Assembly: GCF_001613205.1 (NCBI RefSeq)
Contig: NZ_BDBX01000002.1
Span: 91,313 to 155,312, forward strand
Length of the DNA stretch: 64,000 nt
Reading direction: 5' to 3'
Source: Nocardia sienata NBRC 100364
Lineage (GTDB): Bacteria > Actinomycetota > Actinomycetes > Mycobacteriales > Mycobacteriaceae
Position 1 is the stretch's first letter. Each line of letters opens with the position of its first letter. Made by a program: the position numbers and the translations under genes. Under the pieces are notes generated by a model that made no database searches, was not told where the DNA came from, and worked only from the letters and a program-made list of their open reading frames with translations. Positions 18,024 to 27,063 of the stretch are shown in pieces.

Positions 18024-19991
18024 ATGCCGGAAACCAACTATTCGCCCGACCGCCATCTGGTCGGGCGAGGTCTTGCCGACATCACCGGAGAACCGGTCGA
18101 GGTCGGCATGCTCGGCTACGGCAGGGCCGATCAGAAGGCCACCGGAATACACCTCCGATTGCGCGCCCGCGCCTTCGTCTTCGCGGACCCGATCGTCGAT
18201 CGGCGGGTGCTGCTGATCGTGAGCGAGCTGCCGCTGATCTTCTCCAGCATCACCCAGGAGGTGCTGCGCCGCCTGGCCCAGCGCTTCGGCGACACCTACA
18301 CCGAGTCCAATGTGATGCTCACCGCAACCCACACCCACTGCGGTCCCGGCGGCTATTCACACCACCGTTTGTACAACAGCTCGACCGGATTTCGCCCCAA
18401 AACCTTCGCGGCGATCGTCGACGGCATCGTCGAGGCGGTCGAGCGGGCACACGAGGATCTCGCACCGGCCACCCTGCGCCTGGTCCACGGCGAGCTGCGC
18501 GATGCCAGTGTCAATCGCTCGCGAGCGGCATTCGACCGGAACCCGGAGGAGGACAAGGCTTTCTTCCCGGATGCCATCGATCCGCAGACGACGCTGCTTC
18601 GTATCGATCGCGAGGGCGAACCGGTAGGCGCCATCAACTGGTTCGCCACGCATGGCACGTCCATGACCAGCAGGAACACGCTGATCAGTGGTGACAACAA
18701 GGGGTATGCGGCCTACCACTGGGAGCGTGTGGTCGAGGGCGTGGACTATCTGGCGGACCCGGATCCGGACTTCGTCGCCGCTTTCGCGCAGACCAACGCC
18801 GGTGATATGTCCCCGAACCTGGACGGTAGGCCCGGTCACGGCCCCACCGATGACGAGTTCGAGAACACCCGGACCGTGGGCCTGCGCCAATACGAGGCCG
18901 CTGCGAAACTCGCCGCGGGCTACGTGCCGCGAATGGCCGGCACCATCGATTACCGCTTCGTACATGTCGACCTGTCCGCGGTGACCGTGTCCGCCGAGTT
19001 CACCGGAGACGGGCGCGAGCACCGCACCGGCAGACCCGTCGGGGGTGCGGCCGCCTTCGCCGGCGCGGGGTACGACGGCCCCACCCACTGGAAGACATTC
19101 CACGAAGGTCGCAATCCGGGCTGGGATCTGCTGTCGCGGTGCGTGTACCGCTTCGCGCCGGCACTGCGGGATGCGCAGGCGCCCAAGGCGCTCGTCGCAC
19201 CGGGCGGACTCCTCGATCGGTTCGGGCCGTACGTGCAAGAGATCGTTCCGGTATCGCTCATCCGAATCGCCGAGTTGTATCTGATCGGTATTCCGGGCGA
19301 GGTGACCATCGCCGCCGGTCTGCGGTTGCGGCGCACGGTAGCGGCTGTTCTCGGCGTCGAGCCGGCCAATGTCCTGGTCGCCGGATACAGCAACGCCTAT
19401 ATCCATTACGTCACGACTCCTGAGGAGTACGCCGCACAGCACTACGAGGGCGCGAGTACTTTGTTCGGTCGATGGGAGCTGCCGGCCCTCCAGCAGATCG
19501 CAGCGCAGCTCGCCACCGCGATGCGCGACGAGGCCGCGGTACCGTCGGGTCCCGGGGCGCCCGATCTGACGGAGCTGCAGCGCCCCGCGGAAACCACACC
19601 GCCCCCGGACTTTCCGCCGGTAGGGCACAACTTCGGCGACGTGCTCACCGAGCCGGCGCCTGCGTATCGCGCCGGCGAGCGGGTGGAAGTCGAATTCGCC
19701 GGTGCGCACCCCAATCACAAGCTACATCGCGGCAGCACTTATCTGATGGTGCAGCGGCGCGACGAGGATCGGTGGCGAACGATCGCCGGCGACGGCGACT
19801 GGTCGACCACCTTCAGCTGGTCGCCCGGCCCCGCGTCGAGCTCGCGCGTCACCATCGCCTGGCACAGCCCCGCCGATGCGACACCGGGCAGCTACCGGAT
19901 CCGCTACTTCGGCGACGCGGTGCAGCTCAGCGGCGACCGCGTCCCGATCAGCGGCACCTCTCCCGAGTTCCTGATCGAGAGCGAGGACTGA
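18024..19991 (+). CDS. Neutral/alkaline ceramidase, 655 residues
   Basis: It matches the neutral ceramidase family along its length. The metal-binding THTHCGPGG motif is followed by the catalytic-serine region NAGDMSPNLDG, YSNAYIHYVTTPEEYAAQHYEG, and a C-terminal immunoglobulin-like domain ending PISGTSPEFLIESED. It hydrolyses the amide bond of ceramide to sphingosine and fatty acid. The chosen ATG (18024) follows GAAGAAGAGG and gives the normal family length. No signal peptide is visible from this start, so export is uncertain. The long frame upstream of 18024 has no conserved content. Confidence 0.9.
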   Translation: MPETNYSPDRHLVGRGLADITGEPVEVGMLGYGRADQKATGIHLRLRARAFVFADPIVDRRVLLIVSELPLIFSSITQEVLRRLAQRFGDTYTESNVMLTATHTHCGPGGYSHHRLYNSSTGFRPKTFAAIVDGIVEAVERAHEDLAPATLRLVHGELRDASVNRSRAAFDRNPEEDKAFFPDAIDPQTTLLRIDREGEPVGAINWFATHGTSMTSRNTLISGDNKGYAAYHWERVVEGVDYLADPDPDFVAAFAQTNAGDMSPNLDGRPGHGPTDDEFENTRTVGLRQYEAAAKLAAGYVPRMAGTIDYRFVHVDLSAVTVSAEFTGDGREHRTGRPVGGAAAFAGAGYDGPTHWKTFHEGRNPGWDLLSRCVYRFAPALRDAQAPKALVAPGGLLDRFGPYVQEIVPVSLIRIAELYLIGIPGEVTIAAGLRLRRTVAAVLGVEPANVLVAGYSNAYIHYVTTPEEYAAQHYEGASTLFGRWELPALQQIAAQLATAMRDEAAVPSGPGAPDLTELQRPAETTPPPDFPPVGHNFGDVLTEPAPAYRAGERVEVEFAGAHPNHKLHRGSTYLMVQRRDEDRWRTIAGDGDWSTTFSWSPGPASSSRVTIAWHSPADATPGSYRIRYFGDAVQLSGDRVPISGTSPEFLIESED

Positions 19992-20087
19992 ATCGGCGTG
20001 GGTAGGATCCGGCGAGGAAAGTGCGCAGTGCACCGGCCGTCGGGCAGGTGGTTGCGGCGGCTCCTCGCCGCCTCCGGGGGGGCGTCG

Positions 20088-20603
20088 CTAGCTACCGCGG
20101 GCCGGCCGACCGGCCGCCACCCATTTCTGATGTCGTTTCACCGTGCGGTCGAAGATCCAGGAGATCTCTTTCCCGCTACGTCGATCGAAAGCGATCTTGC
20201 TCATATGCGTAGGGTCGTGAAAAGCCGTCCACATCGGTGAGTCGATGACACACACGGGATCCGGCCGGTCGGGTGGATTCGGGGGCAGAAGTGCCCAGAT
20301 TCCCTCCAACGCGCGTCGAAAGGTCTCGCCGACGAAGTAGACGAATCGCACGCCGACTTCGATGTTCTTCTCCGACACCATCTCGTCGAAGTTCGAATAA
20401 CGCCGGAGCATCTCGTGTTCCACGGTTATCAAACCTTCGCGGGTCCAGAGGTGACCGTGGAGTTCGGGGACGTCGACGTCGACGAATTCGTTCTCCATGG
20501 CTTCCTGTTGCATCTGTATCCATGCGTGAAAGCTCTCGTCCTTCTGGATCTGCTGGTATTCCAGCGTGTCCCGGACCGTCGTCGGCTCACCTGTCGAGGG
20601 CAT
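20088..20603 (-). CDS. Hypothetical protein, 171 residues, downstream of P450
   Basis: I do not recognise the family. It is a soluble, acidic protein with no membrane segment (FVYFVGETFRRALEGIWALL is its most ordered-looking stretch). The ATG at 20603 has GGAG five bases upstream. It follows the P450 gene on the same strand after 76 bases, so the two are probably co-transcribed. Confidence 0.75.
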   Translation of the reverse strand: MPSTGEPTTVRDTLEYQQIQKDESFHAWIQMQQEAMENEFVDVDVPELHGHLWTREGLITVEHEMLRRYSNFDEMVSEKNIEVGVRFVYFVGETFRRALEGIWALLPPNPPDRPDPVCVIDSPMWTAFHDPTHMSKIAFDRRSGKEISWIFDRTVKRHQKWVAAGRPARGS

Positions 20604-20679
20604 CGAATCTCCATTTCCGAATCGGTGTGAGTCTATTTCATGGTCGATTCGGCGGTGCGGTCGTGACAGTCCCGGACCG

Positions 20680-21894
20680 CTACACCGAGTTCAGCGGCGG
20701 CGAGGGCGGAAAGACGACCGGTAGTACCGCCAGGGCCCGGTGGAACGGTCCAGGACGCCAGGCCAGCTCCTCGACCGCTACTGCCAGCTCCATCTCCGGG
20801 AGCGCGTCGAGCAGCAGGTCGATCGCGGTCTCGACCACCATGTACGCGGGCGACCGGGCCGGGCAGGCATGCGGTCCGATACTCCAGGCCAGATGGGACC
20901 GATTGCCCGCGAAATCGTCCCCACGGACAGCGGGATCGTTGTTGCACGCGGCCAGACTGATCAGTACCGGCTGATCGGCCGGCAGCCACGTATCCTCGAT
21001 GAGGATCGGCTGACGCGGATAAGTGGGACAGAAGTTCGCCAGCGGCGGATCGTTGAACAGCACCTCGTCCAGCGCGTCACGGGTGGCCAGGCTGCCGCCG
21101 AGCATGCTCTCGCCGAAACGTTCATCGGTCATCATCAGCAGCAGGGCGTTGACGATGAGATTTCGCAGCGGTTCCACTCCGGCGGCGTAGATCGTGCTCA
21201 GGTTGTACAGCGCTTCCTCGTCGTCGAGTGCCGACGGATGGTGAACCAGCCTCGAGGCGACATCGTCGCCTGGATCGGATCGTTTCGCGAGAATGATCTC
21301 CAGCAGCGCCTCGGCGGGGCGTTTCAACTCCCATTGCGCATCGACACCTTCGAAAAGCTCTGCCACCCCCGCCGCCACCCGCTGCCCCAACTCCGGTGTG
21401 CATCCGACCATACGGTTGAGCACCTGGAAGACCAACGGGAACGCATACTGGGAGACGAGATCGGCACTACCCGACTCACAGAACGAGTTGATGAGCGGGC
21501 CGGCGATCCGTTCCACGTCCTGGTGCAACCGGTGCAGATCTATTCCGTCGAGGGCGTACACATGAGCCTGCCGATAGCGTTGATGCAGTTCGCCACTGTT
21601 GTGCAGGACGGTCGGGTTCCACTTCATCATGGGCCGTATCGGTGAATCGACCGGGATGCTCTTCTGCCAGTGTCGTGGGTCCGCGGGAAACCGTTCGGGA
21701 TCATTGAGAATTCGAAGAGCGGCAGCGTACCCGATCACCAGGGTGGCCGGTACACCCGGCGCGAGTTCGATAGGGACCAGCGCGCCGTAGCGATCCCGCA
21801 TGGCGGCATAGGCACGATGCGGATCGTGCGCGAATTCCTCCGAATAGATACTGACGCGCGGCTCCACCCCTCCGGTGGGTTCGCCGTGGATCAT
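20680..21894 (-). CDS. CYP157-like cytochrome P450 lacking ExxR, 404 residues
   Basis: The heme loop is HLAWSIGPHACPARSPA with the cysteine at residue 344; tryptophan replaces the usual phenylalanine. The K-helix position reads DEVLFNDPP (E277-V-L-F280), so the arginine of ExxR is missing. The following LANFCPTYPR and LPADQPVLISLAACNNDP agree with the CYP157 group, known to lack ExxR. The I-helix reads AAGVEPLRN, with proline where the proton-relay threonine normally sits. CYP157 genes usually lie in conservons (sensor kinase, roadblock, DUF742, GTPase); none of those genes is here. It may be a P450 with non-monooxygenase or unusual chemistry. Start ATG 21894. Confidence 0.88.
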   Translation of the reverse strand: MIHGEPTGGVEPRVSIYSEEFAHDPHRAYAAMRDRYGALVPIELAPGVPATLVIGYAAALRILNDPERFPADPRHWQKSIPVDSPIRPMMKWNPTVLHNSGELHQRYRQAHVYALDGIDLHRLHQDVERIAGPLINSFCESGSADLVSQYAFPLVFQVLNRMVGCTPELGQRVAAGVAELFEGVDAQWELKRPAEALLEIILAKRSDPGDDVASRLVHHPSALDDEEALYNLSTIYAAGVEPLRNLIVNALLLMMTDERFGESMLGGSLATRDALDEVLFNDPPLANFCPTYPRQPILIEDTWLPADQPVLISLAACNNDPAVRGDDFAGNRSHLAWSIGPHACPARSPAYMVVETAIDLLLDALPEMELAVAVEELAWRPGPFHRALAVLPVVFPPSPPLNSV

Positions 21895-22759
21895 CGGGCA
21901 CCTGCGGGCGAGCGCTGTTTCTGTGGCACCGAGGTGTACTGCACGGTCAAGGGCGAGACTCCGATCAAGGGAACGGTTACTCGCCGAGGGCGACCCTCCC
22001 TGCGGACAGGAACGCGGTCCCCGCTCGGCGAGCGACGCTGTTGCACGAACACGTTCGCCGATTCCTACATATCGTTCGGCGATGTCCGCGCCGAACCATC
22101 AGCAAAGAAGTCCGTAGGTATCTGCGTTGTGCACGGTACCGGTCTCCGGGAGGTTGCACACAAAATTCTTGCCGACCGGTGAAACCGGTTATGGCGGAAT
22201 CGATTCAGCGTGTTCGGGTCCGTCGGCGGCAGCATCCGTCGGTGCCCTGCCAACTCCGTGTATCGCCGGCTCGCGGTACAGATGATGCCGGCGCCCACGC
22301 CGGCCGGGCATCGGGGCCGGGTTCGTCTCGGCGGGGACTTCGGGCCGAACGACTGTCGACGTGGATACCGGGAAGTACCAGCTGCCCCGCAGCTTTGCCG
22401 GCGGCGCGAGTGACCGCGCGGCCCCCTGAGCGGGCATGGCAAGGGCGAATCGGATCGCCGCCCTGATCTGCGAGTGCAGCCGGATCACGTTGCGGTGCCG
22501 CGGCCGCGCCGGTGCGCGGTGGCTCTGCCCGCGGCCTGGTCGGACCCGGTATGGCCGTGGGACTCCGTAAAGGGTCGTGGCGGAGTGGGCGAGTGGCCGC
22601 CGTGGGCTTCGAGGCGATCGGGTGCGCGGCTCAGGGGGTGGACGGCGAGCAGCAGGGCGGCGTGGCCGGGGCCGTTTGCGTCGGTGGATGCCGGGTACGC
22701 CGGGTCGAGTCGAAACGGGAACCAGAAGGGTACTCGTGAGGTCGGGAGAAGGAGCCGGA
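21895..22759. other. Gene-poor stretch upstream of two divergent genes
   Basis: No frame is convincing except a possible small one at 22551-22739, listed separately. The promoters of the P450 (minus) and the HATPase gene (plus) should lie in it. Confidence 0.4.
22551..22739 (+). CDS. Possible 62-residue protein ahead of the HATPase gene
   Basis: This frame has clearly more G/C at third codon positions than the alternative frames over the same bases, and it ends 20 bases before the next start. No Shine-Dalgarno or family match is evident. It may be a real short gene or chance. Confidence 0.25.
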   Translation: MAVGLRKGSWRSGRVAAVGFEAIGCAAQGVDGEQQGGVAGAVCVGGCRVRRVESKREPEGYS

Positions 22760-23179
22760 GTGGCGATGGTGACGCTGGGCCCGGTGCTGGGTGCTCACGG
22801 TGGGGGCGGTCCGGTGGTCGAGCTGGATCTGAAGACGGTGACGATGGCACGGGTGCGCAGCGAGATACGCCGTCTGCTCGCCGGTGGTAGCGGTATCGAG
22901 GTCTGCGATGCGGTGCAGGTGAGCGACGAGTTGGTCAGTAACGCTGTGCGGCACGCGCGTTCGCCTCGTACCTGCCGGTTGTGGGTGCACGGCCGCGACT
23001 GGTTCGGTGTCGAGGTGCGTGACGGTTCGCTGGTGCCGGCCCGGATTCGCACACCCGATCAGGTGGGTGGGCGCGGGCTGCGGCTGGTGGCGCAGCTGGC
23101 GGCTCGGTGGGGGATGGACTTCGAGGACGGCGGGAAGACGGTATGGGCCGAACTCGGCCGACGCGCCACCATGCGCTGA
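22760..23179 (+). CDS. Histidine-kinase-like ATPase, anti-sigma factor type, 139 residues
   Basis: A single HATPase_c domain of the RsbW/SpoIIAB class fills the protein. The N-box is SDELVSNAVRHA, and the G-type loop GGRGLRLVAQLAARWG follows. No dimerisation or receiver domain is present. GTG 22760 has GGAG at five bases; an ATG lies two codons later. Proteins of this kind bind sigma factors or phosphorylate anti-sigma antagonists; no partner gene is adjacent, so the target is unknown. Confidence 0.85.
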   Translation: MAMVTLGPVLGAHGGGGPVVELDLKTVTMARVRSEIRRLLAGGSGIEVCDAVQVSDELVSNAVRHARSPRTCRLWVHGRDWFGVEVRDGSLVPARIRTPDQVGGRGLRLVAQLAARWGMDFEDGGKTVWAELGRRATMR

Positions 23180-23826
23180 TCATCGACCGGTCGTGGCCGG
23201 CCGGTCGGCGCGTCAACCGCTGTCGCCATCCAGCACACCAGCCCGAACAAGGCCTTCGCAACGATCGTCGATTTCACAGTTCCGGCAGCATGTTTCGTCT
23301 TGGACAGAGTCGGACAGCTGCCACTCGACCCGCCGAAGGCGCCGCAATCCCGGCTCTGCGGCCGCCTCCCGAACAGCCGGTCGGATCTCGGGCTAAGGCC
23401 ACGGGGTAGATGGATGTCGTCTCGAAGAGAGTCGACTCCTGCGAGACCGTCGCAGACGCGATCCCACTCTCACCGACTCGCATGGAGCCGCAGGCCCGCG
23501 CCCGCGTCAGTCATTCGATGCGCCCACAACATACGTTGAGGTCAACCCGTCTTCCGGTCATACGCTCGGCGCGTCCGTGCGAACCCCTCGGCGTGCCCCG
23601 AGCCGACGGGCCGAGCGAGGACGCGGCATCGTCTGGTCCTGCGTTCGGACCGCCGCGGGCGATGACACCGGTTGAGGCGGGCCGGCAAACACCCGGGTGG
23701 GTCGACCGGCCGTCTTGCCTGTCCGGCGCCGCGGCCATGCGGTGGTTCGGCACCCGCGTGGGGCGAGCGACCGAAATACGGTCGCAATGCCCGCAACGCC
23801 GAACCCGCCGCACCCGAGACGAACAC
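23180..23826. other. Gene-free stretch, 647 bases
   Basis: Nothing recognisable on either strand. Open frames present lack start signals and motifs. Confidence 0.45.
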
Positions 23827-24162
23827 TCAGGTTGTCGCGGTCAGTAGGTCGGCCAGTCGGCGGTAGTCGACTTCTTGGCCTTCGGTGAAGGTCGCGGCTT
23901 TGCGTTCACCGTTGCCCAGCGAGCGCAGGAAGCCCTTCTCCTCGGGAATGTCGGCGGCATTGAAGACCATGAACGACACCTTGTCCTTGGCGACGGCGAT
24001 CACGGCGACGTGGTTGCCGTCGAGGAGGTAGTGCGGTTTGCCGTACTGCAGACGTTCTTCGACGCCGGGCAAGGTGTCGAAGACGAGCCGGCGCAGCTTC
24101 TCGCACAATGTTGCCTGCCAGGGCTGCGTTTTGGTGATGTACTGGGTGACTTTGTCGTCCAT
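23827..24162 (-). CDS. DUF1801 (YdhG-like) protein, 111 residues
   Basis: The sequence shows the DUF1801 pattern: KLRRLVFDTLPGVEERLQYG, KPHYLLDGNHVAVIAVAKDK, and a C-terminal helix DYRRLADLL. Members are small cytosolic proteins of unknown function, related in fold to frataxin-like domains. The ATG at 24162 has AAAGGA seven bases upstream. It is the third gene of a minus-strand operon behind an ArsR regulator and an SRPBCC protein, a common actinobacterial arrangement. Confidence 0.85.
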   Translation of the reverse strand: MDDKVTQYITKTQPWQATLCEKLRRLVFDTLPGVEERLQYGKPHYLLDGNHVAVIAVAKDKVSFMVFNAADIPEEKGFLRSLGNGERKAATFTEGQEVDYRRLADLLTATT

Positions 24163-24208
24163 GATGATGTCCTTTGCCGGTGGTGTTGTGTTGGAGGGGG
24201 TTCGGGGA

Positions 24209-25045
24209 TCAGGATGCCGCGGTGATCGGTGCCCAGTCGTCGATCTCGTGGAAGCGGCGCAGTTCGGCCAGGCCGCTGAGCATGCCGAGCCAGGCCGGAT
24301 AGGGCGGATTGTTCTGGTCGAAGCCGCTCGACACCAGGGTGAGGCGGGTTCTGCCGTCGGAACCGGCGAGCTCCCAGGTGCTGATACCGCCCGGGCCCCA
24401 ATCGATACCGACGCGTTCCCCGGGTACCAGCTCGACGATATGCGCCGGCTGTGGGTCGGCATCGAGACCGCCCATGGCGAATCGGCCGTCGACCTGCGGT
24501 TCGATCTCCACCGGGTAGCCGAACCACTGCGACACCTCCTCCGAGGAGATCAGCGAGTCGTAGACCGCCGCCGGCGCGGCATCGATCTCGACGGTCGCGC
24601 TCAGTTCGGCTCCGGTGAAGTCACCGCGGGCGGTGAGCGGACGACCGTCGAGGTAGTCGACCAGATTGGCCAGCGACAACGCCCAGAACGATTGGAGAAC
24701 ACCACGAATACTCGCGCCGGTGATGATGTCGTCGAAGTCGAAATGACTCTGTGTGACGGTGATCCGTGTTTCGTCGTTCTCGACACCGACCGACAGCTCG
24801 GTGGTGGTCCATTCGCCGTCGAGCAGCCAGGACAAATGGATGGATGTATCGGTGCTGTCGATGACCTTCTGATGGGGCGCATCGCCTTCCGGAATGGAAG
24901 GCCCCCAGAAGTCGTATCGCCGCGGCAGGTCGATATCGGCCTTCTCGGCGAACCATGTCGTCACTGCCTGCGGGTCGGTGAGTGCCTCGAACGCGGCGGC
25001 GGGGGAGGCGTCGGTCCGGACGCTGATGATGAGCGGTTCGGTCAT
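24209..25045 (-). CDS. Tandem SRPBCC/AHSA1-domain protein, 278 residues
   Basis: Two AHSA1-type SRPBCC domains follow each other. The first spans about residues 1-130 (TDASPAAAFEALTDPQAVTTWF). The second starts near 150 (VEIDAAPAAVYDSLISSEEV, then GGLDADPQPAHIVELVPGER). Such domains form a deep hydrophobic pocket for ligands. The start codon overlaps the stop of the regulator by four bases (ATGA), so the two are translationally coupled. The ligand is unknown; the link with an ArsR-type repressor suggests a small-molecule response. Confidence 0.88.
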   Translation of the reverse strand: MTEPLIISVRTDASPAAAFEALTDPQAVTTWFAEKADIDLPRRYDFWGPSIPEGDAPHQKVIDSTDTSIHLSWLLDGEWTTTELSVGVENDETRITVTQSHFDFDDIITGASIRGVLQSFWALSLANLVDYLDGRPLTARGDFTGAELSATVEIDAAPAAVYDSLISSEEVSQWFGYPVEIEPQVDGRFAMGGLDADPQPAHIVELVPGERVGIDWGPGGISTWELAGSDGRTRLTLVSSGFDQNNPPYPAWLGMLSGLAELRRFHEIDDWAPITAAS

Positions 25046-25599
25046 GATCGATCCTTCTCGAAGGGGTAGCAGGCGACGGCGAGTTTGAAGGACTCGCCGT
25101 CGCTGCCGCCGTATTTGGTGAACAGGGTCTGCAGGGCGGTCTGTAGATCGGTGAGGAATTCGGCGCGTTGGTCCGGGCGTAGTGCGATCTGCCCGGAAAT
25201 CCCCAGCGACGGCAGATCCGGATGGGCCAGGTCGATCTCCGCCACATCTCGCTGTACTTCCTCGGTCAGGTCGAGAAGATGTCCCAGGCTCATCGCGTCA
25301 CTCGACCGGCGCGTGCCGATATGCCCGACGAGCCGGGGCGAGAGCCAGTAGGACCGGCCGGCCGCCTGGTACACGCCTTCACGCAGATTGCGCACCGTGC
25401 GCTCGGCGATCTGGCGGACCAGTCCGTGCTCAACCAGTCGTTTGACGTGGTAGTTGACCCGCTGCGGGGATTGCTCGAGGAGCCGGGCCACATCGGCACA
25501 CGTCGCGGGCTCGGCCAGGGCGCGCACGATCTCGATCCGTTGCGGCTTGAGCAGTACCTCCGCTTGCGCGACCGAGTCGAGATAGACAACTTCCCTCAC
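25042..25599 (-). CDS. ArsR-type winged-helix regulator, 185 residues
   Basis: The N-terminal winged helix (LLKPQRIEIVRALAEPATCA, then VNYHVKRLVEHGLVRQI) belongs to the ArsR/HTH_20 group and is followed by a ~100-residue effector region. The GTG at 25599 has no Shine-Dalgarno sequence; a T-rich stretch abuts it, which suggests a leaderless mRNA. It is first gene of the operon with the SRPBCC and DUF1801 genes. Confidence 0.87.
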   Translation of the reverse strand: MREVVYLDSVAQAEVLLKPQRIEIVRALAEPATCADVARLLEQSPQRVNYHVKRLVEHGLVRQIAERTVRNLREGVYQAAGRSYWLSPRLVGHIGTRRSSDAMSLGHLLDLTEEVQRDVAEIDLAHPDLPSLGISGQIALRPDQRAEFLTDLQTALQTLFTKYGGSDGESFKLAVACYPFEKDRS

Positions 25600-25635
25600 A
25601 AAAAAAGATTTTTACATACAAACCTGGATTTGTGA
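25600..25635 (-). promoter_or_regulatory. Probable leaderless promoter with ACAAA/TTTGT repeat
   Basis: Reading the minus strand towards the GTG at 25599: ACAAATCCAGGTTTGT (5-bp inverted arms), then TATGTAAAAATC, then a run of seven T and the GTG. A -10-like TAAAAT/TAAAAA lies about 10-15 bases before the start codon, which fits transcription beginning at or near the GTG. The repeat may be the regulator's own operator. Confidence 0.45.
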
Positions 25636-25737
25636 AGCGCTGCCCGCAACGCCGGCCCACCGGAGGGACGGCGCGGGATGCGGGTATGGGTGGGAAGCGT
25701 CCGTTCGGGTTGACGGATATCTGAAACGTGCCGATCA

Positions 25738-25747
25738 ACCGATCGGT
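25738..25747. promoter_or_regulatory. Palindrome ACCGATCGGT
   Basis: A perfect 10-bp palindrome upstream of the phosphotransferase gene, in the 337-base intergenic region 25600-25936. It shares its sequence with the arms of the sites at 12143 and 25905. Confidence 0.4.
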
Positions 25748-25904
25748 AACATGCCGGATTTCATCTCGGGATGATCTTCGTCCGACCGGACGACCCGGGA
25801 GGGTGCCGCGCGTTCAGTAGCCGGTATTCGCCCAATCCGAGGACTACAGCGCTTGACATCCGCGCATGCATTCGACGAGGCTACTGATGTCTATGTTCAG
25901 ATCG

Positions 25905-25918
25905 ACCGTTCGATCGGT
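25905..25918. promoter_or_regulatory. Operator-like palindrome ACCGTTCGATCGGT
   Basis: Twelve of 14 bases are symmetric. It lies 19 bases before the phosphotransferase start, overlapping the expected promoter/leader. A TTGACA at 25853-25858 could be a -35 element, though no well-spaced -10 was found. The XRE-TetR fusion regulator at 27064-27915 is the natural candidate binder. Confidence 0.45.
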
Positions 25919-25936
25919 TGGTTCGGAGGTTCGCTG

Positions 25937-26971
25937 ATGCCGGATACGGTGACACCACCGGGCGTGGTGACTGCTGCGCTCGAGACGTTTCTCCGGGCGG
26001 AGTGCCCGGGGATGGTGAATGGCCCGTTGCGTGTCGATCTTTTGTCGGGTGGGCGGTCGAACCTGACCTATCTGCTCACCGACGGCCATGAGCGCTGGGT
26101 GCTGCGCCGGCCGCCACTGGGGCATGTGCTGGCCACCGCACATGACATGGGCCGGGAATACCGGCTGCTCAGCGCGCTGTATCCGACGGAAGTGCCGGTT
26201 CCGCGCCCGCGGGTCGCCGCCGGACCCGGCGTGTTGGACGCACCCTTCTACATCATGGACTTCGCGGACGGGGAAATCCTCCGGGATCGCGAGCGGCTGG
26301 AGGCGTTCGCCGACCGGGCCCCGGCGGCGGCCCGGAGCCTGGTCGAGGTGCTGGTCCGGCTGCATCGGCTCGATCCGGAGACCGTGGGTCTGGGTGAGCT
26401 GGGACGTCCCGTGGGCTACCTGGAACGGCAGGTTCGTCGGTGGGGTGAGCAATTGGCGGCCTCGCACAGCAGAGACCTGCCCGACCTCATGACGCTCGGC
26501 GACCGGCTGGGCCGGGCGCTACCCGGGAAGCAACGCGCGAGCATCGTACACGGTGACTATCGCCTCGACAATGTGGTGATCGATCCGGACAGCGCGAGCG
26601 TGACCGGTGTCCTGGACTGGGAGATGGCCACACTCGGTGACCCGTTGACCGATCTCGCCTCGATGGCGATCTGGTGGGACGGGATCAGCGGCCTGGATAG
26701 TCCGGTCGCCGCGGTACCCGGAGATGTTCCCGGTTTCCCTGCGGGCGAGGTCCTGATCGACCGGTACGCGCGCGAGACCGGATGGGACCTGGACGAATTC
26801 GCCTGGTACCTGGGCTTCGCCTATTACAAGGTCGCGGTGATCTTCGAAGGAATCCACTACCGCGCCCAGCAGGGACTGACCGTAGGGGAGGGATTCGACC
26901 GCCTCGGCGGCATGGTCCCCGACCTGGTCGAACGCGGTCACGCGGCCCTGAGCGCGCCGGGCCCGCGGTGA
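25937..26971 (+). CDS. ACAD10/11-type APH-like phosphotransferase, 344 residues
   Basis: The protein kinase-like APH fold is clear: LSGGRSNLTYLL (nucleotide loop), WVLRRPPLG (lysine), the catalytic loop IVHGDYRLDNVVIDP, and VLDWEMATLGDPLTDLA. The last motif is typical of the kinase domain fused to acyl-CoA dehydrogenase in ACAD10/ACAD11, which phosphorylates 4-hydroxyacyl-CoA. ATG 25937 has GGAGGT seven bases upstream; an in-frame upstream ATG (25853) is less well supported. The neighbouring XRE-TetR regulator has a paralogue beside an ACAD10/11-like dehydrogenase gene at 41768-42970. Confidence 0.9.
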   Translation: MPDTVTPPGVVTAALETFLRAECPGMVNGPLRVDLLSGGRSNLTYLLTDGHERWVLRRPPLGHVLATAHDMGREYRLLSALYPTEVPVPRPRVAAGPGVLDAPFYIMDFADGEILRDRERLEAFADRAPAAARSLVEVLVRLHRLDPETVGLGELGRPVGYLERQVRRWGEQLAASHSRDLPDLMTLGDRLGRALPGKQRASIVHGDYRLDNVVIDPDSASVTGVLDWEMATLGDPLTDLASMAIWWDGISGLDSPVAAVPGDVPGFPAGEVLIDRYARETGWDLDEFAWYLGFAYYKVAVIFEGIHYRAQQGLTVGEGFDRLGGMVPDLVERGHAALSAPGPR

Positions 26972-27017
26972 CCACGCGGACGGGCGCACCGCAACCATGA
27001 ACGCCTGCTGAACGAAT

Positions 27018-27033
27018 CCGATCGATAGATCGG
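27018..27033. promoter_or_regulatory. Palindrome CCGATC-GATA-GATCGG between convergent genes
   Basis: Perfect 6-bp arms around GATA, placed between the ends of two converging genes. Its half-site is shared with the palindromes at 25738 and 25905. It may be a regulator site or a short terminator stem. Confidence 0.35.
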
Positions 27034-27063
27034 TCGCGCTAGGGATTCAGCCCGCGCGCCGCC

